Assembly: GCA_002773475.1 (NCBI GenBank)
Contig: PFBB01000011.1
Location: 1-5,568, forward strand
Direction: 5' to 3'
DNA: 5,568 nucleotides
From: Candidatus Harrisonbacteria bacterium CG10_big_fil_rev_8_21_14_0_10_44_23
GTDB lineage: Bacteria > Patescibacteriota > Minisyncoccia > UBA6257 > 1-14-0-10-44-23
In this document: positions 4,431 to 5,568 of the stretch, one piece after another
Numbering within the stretch: the first letter of the stretch is position 1
How the letters are laid out: every line of letters begins with the position of its first letter
The notes under the pieces: model-generated
Told to the model about the DNA's origin: nothing
Seen by the model: the letters and a program-made list of their open reading frames with translations, nothing else
Database searches by the model: none
Translations under genes and position numbers: made by a program

Positions 4431-5402
4431 TTGCTACAAAGCTCTTTAAATTTAAAACCAAAGCGTAAACCAGTGACCATCATCACCGGCTTTTTAGGCT
4501 CCGGAAAAACCACCCTACTGAAAAGAATCTTAGAAGAAAAACATGGTCAAAAAATCGCCGTTATCGTGAACGAATTTGGCGAAGTGGGAATAGACGATAA
4601 GCTGATTGTAGAGAAGAACAGCGAGATGGTAAAAATGACCAACGGCTGCATCTGTTGCACCATGCAAAATGAAACCAGCAAAGTGCTAATCAACCTGCTT
4701 GAAAAAGGAAACGAATTTGATCGAGTAGTAATTGAAACAACCGGCCTCGCCAATCCCCTCCCAATTATGCGTCAATTTCTCAGCGAGGAATTTATTAAAG
4801 ACAATTACCAATTAGACGGGGTTGTCTCCATGATTGATGCTTTTCATATTGAGAGTCAACTAGATAAGCATATTGAAACCAAGGAGCAGATTGCCTACTC
4901 TGACTTACTTTTACTAAATAAAACTGATTTAATTGATCAAGAGAAAATTGAGCCAATTAAAACTTGGCTTCACGCCATAAACCCCAGCGCACCAATAATC
5001 GAAACTCAGCGCTCCAGTGTGGCAATCAAAGAGATTTTTGATCTTCAAGCTAAATCTCGCGAAGCCATTCTTCAACATTCCCACAATCACCAGCACATCG
5101 AAGACTCACAAATCACTTCGTTCGTTCTTGAGGAGAGCCGCCCCATCGCCATGAATCGCCTTAACGAGTGGCTAAACTCCACTCTCCTGCTTTATTCCGG
5201 AGATCTATTGCGTTACAAAGGCATCTTTTACATCAAAGACCGTCCAGAAAAAATCATTCTTCAAGGAGTTCACACCATTTTTGAAAAAACCGAAGGAAAA
5301 CTATGGACTGATGATGAAGAAAAAAAGACCGAGCTGGTAATTATCGGCCGCGGCCTCGACAAGGACATATTTGAGCAATCCTTCAAAGCCTCTTTAAATT
5401 AA
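4431..5402 (+). CDS. CobW/ZNG1-family metallochaperone GTPase
   Basis: A G3E-family P-loop GTPase; from TTG 4431 it has 323 residues. Visible motifs, in order: Walker A GFLGSGKTT (20-28), NEFGEVGID (47-55), the metal-binding CxCC motif as NGCICC (71-76), ETTG (102-105), the guanine-specificity motif NKTD (163-166), a His-rich stretch HSHNHQH (216-222), and a CobW C-terminal domain (about 228-320) ending in the usual GRGLD. Relatives deliver zinc or other metals to target proteins using GTP, acting in the cytoplasm; CxCC and the His cluster are the expected metal ligands. The substrate metal is not settled by sequence; zinc is the most likely for this subgroup. The start is uncertain: there is no ATG before the Walker A motif; TTG 4431 is preferred, GTG 4473 would begin right at the first strand and shorten it by 14 residues. 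A GTG at 4362 lies inside the tRNA and is unlikely. No Shine-Dalgarno is seen. No Zur-type operator was recognised. Confidence 0.9.
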   Translation: MLQSSLNLKPKRKPVTIITGFLGSGKTTLLKRILEEKHGQKIAVIVNEFGEVGIDDKLIVEKNSEMVKMTNGCICCTMQNETSKVLINLLEKGNEFDRVVIETTGLANPLPIMRQFLSEEFIKDNYQLDGVVSMIDAFHIESQLDKHIETKEQIAYSDLLLLNKTDLIDQEKIEPIKTWLHAINPSAPIIETQRSSVAIKEIFDLQAKSREAILQHSHNHQHIEDSQITSFVLEESRPIAMNRLNEWLNSTLLLYSGDLLRYKGIFYIKDRPEKIILQGVHTIFEKTEGKLWTDDEEKKTELVIIGRGLDKDIFEQSFKASLN

Positions 5403-5429
5403 TTATATAATAAATTATATAATTAATTT
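5396..5429. repeat. Perfect 15-bp all-AT inverted repeat across the CobW stop codon
   Basis: Arms 5396-5410 and 5415-5429 are perfectly complementary, with loop TAAA; the CobW TAA stop (5400-5402) lies inside the first arm. The stem has no G or C, so as RNA it is only moderately stable and lacks a clean U-tract, though TTAATTTGATCTTTC follows. It may serve as a weak terminator, cruciform or protein site, or as an AT-rich lead-in to the repeats downstream. Confidence 0.8.
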
Positions 5430-5472
5430 GATCTTTCATTCTTAGCGTAGCTTCCCAATATTTTCTTCCTGT

Positions 5473-5506
5473 AGCACTAGCTCTTTGCGTCAGCAATGGC
5501 GCAAAA
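5473..5506. repeat. 34-base hairpin-containing direct repeat, copy 1
   Basis: Identical over 34 bases to 5535-5568; allowing two mismatches the match extends six bases left (5467-5506). Each copy contains an 8-bp stem TTTGCGTC/GGCGCAAA (here 5484-5491 and 5498-5505, one T-G pair) around the loop AGCAAT. The T-G pair becomes A-C on the other strand, so a folded RNA would favour the plus strand. The unit length of 62 is not a multiple of three, so this is not a coding repeat. Repeat and spacer sizes fit a CRISPR array, but two copies cannot prove it and no cas gene is in view. Confidence 0.9.
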
Positions 5507-5534
5507 GATTAGGTCTGCAAACTTCTGCTCTTGA

Positions 5535-5568
5535 AGCACTAGCTCTTTGCGTCAGCAATGGCGCAAAA
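5535..5568. repeat. 34-base hairpin-containing direct repeat, copy 2, at the window edge
   Basis: Second perfect copy, 62 bases after the first, separated by the unique 28-base stretch 5507-5534. It ends at the last base of the window, so further copies may follow outside. An assembly that breaks at a multicopy repeat would look like this. Confidence 0.9.

Noticed and set aside
5446..5568. Open reading frame through the terminal repeats
   Set aside because: No start codon is seen, and the 62-base period shifts the frame between copies, so the repeat is not coding.

Overview
The window looks like a piece of a small-genome bacterium of the Candidate Phyla Radiation (Patescibacteria), probably a metagenomic contig. 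The evidence is tandem small two-helix pilin-like proteins of the TrbC/VirB2-like kind common in that group, AT-rich flanking genes with little or no Shine-Dalgarno signal and near-leaderless promoters, and a tRNA gene with no encoded CCA. TGA is used as a stop, so the genetic code is the standard one. The lineage call is inference, not proof.

Layout. (1) Bases 1-708, plus strand, AT-rich: the 3' end of one pilin-like gene, an extended -10 promoter, a complete second pilin-like gene and a strong intrinsic terminator. (2) Bases 774-3570, minus strand, clearly GC-richer: two transcription units. One encodes a multi-pass membrane protein with a probable SPFH/Band 7 region, coupled by a 1-base overlap to a membrane-anchored extracytoplasmic protein. 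The other encodes a small anchored, Pro-rich protein. Each unit has its own TTGACA-type promoter and hairpin terminator, and all three genes have strong GGAGG-type ribosome sites. (3) Bases 3634-5402, plus strand, AT-rich again: a two-motif LAGLIDADG homing endonuclease that runs 5 bases into an intact tRNA-Leu(UAG), then a CobW/ZNG1-type metallochaperone GTPase. (4) Bases 5396-5568: a perfect 15-bp all-AT inverted repeat, then two copies of a 34-base hairpin-containing repeat separated by 28 bases. The second copy ends at the last base of the window.

The pilin-like proteins probably sit in the membrane as part of a type IV secretion or pilus-like apparatus. The central cassette looks like an envelope module: its two anchored proteins share a sequence pattern (VVR...[ED][LV]TF...C...EV) and their units share near-identical promoter layouts, so they may be co-regulated paralogues working with the SPFH-like protein. 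That is the best candidate here for an undescribed system, but its function cannot be read from the sequence. The endonuclease-tRNA junction and the terminal repeat (possible start of a CRISPR or other array) are the other notable points.
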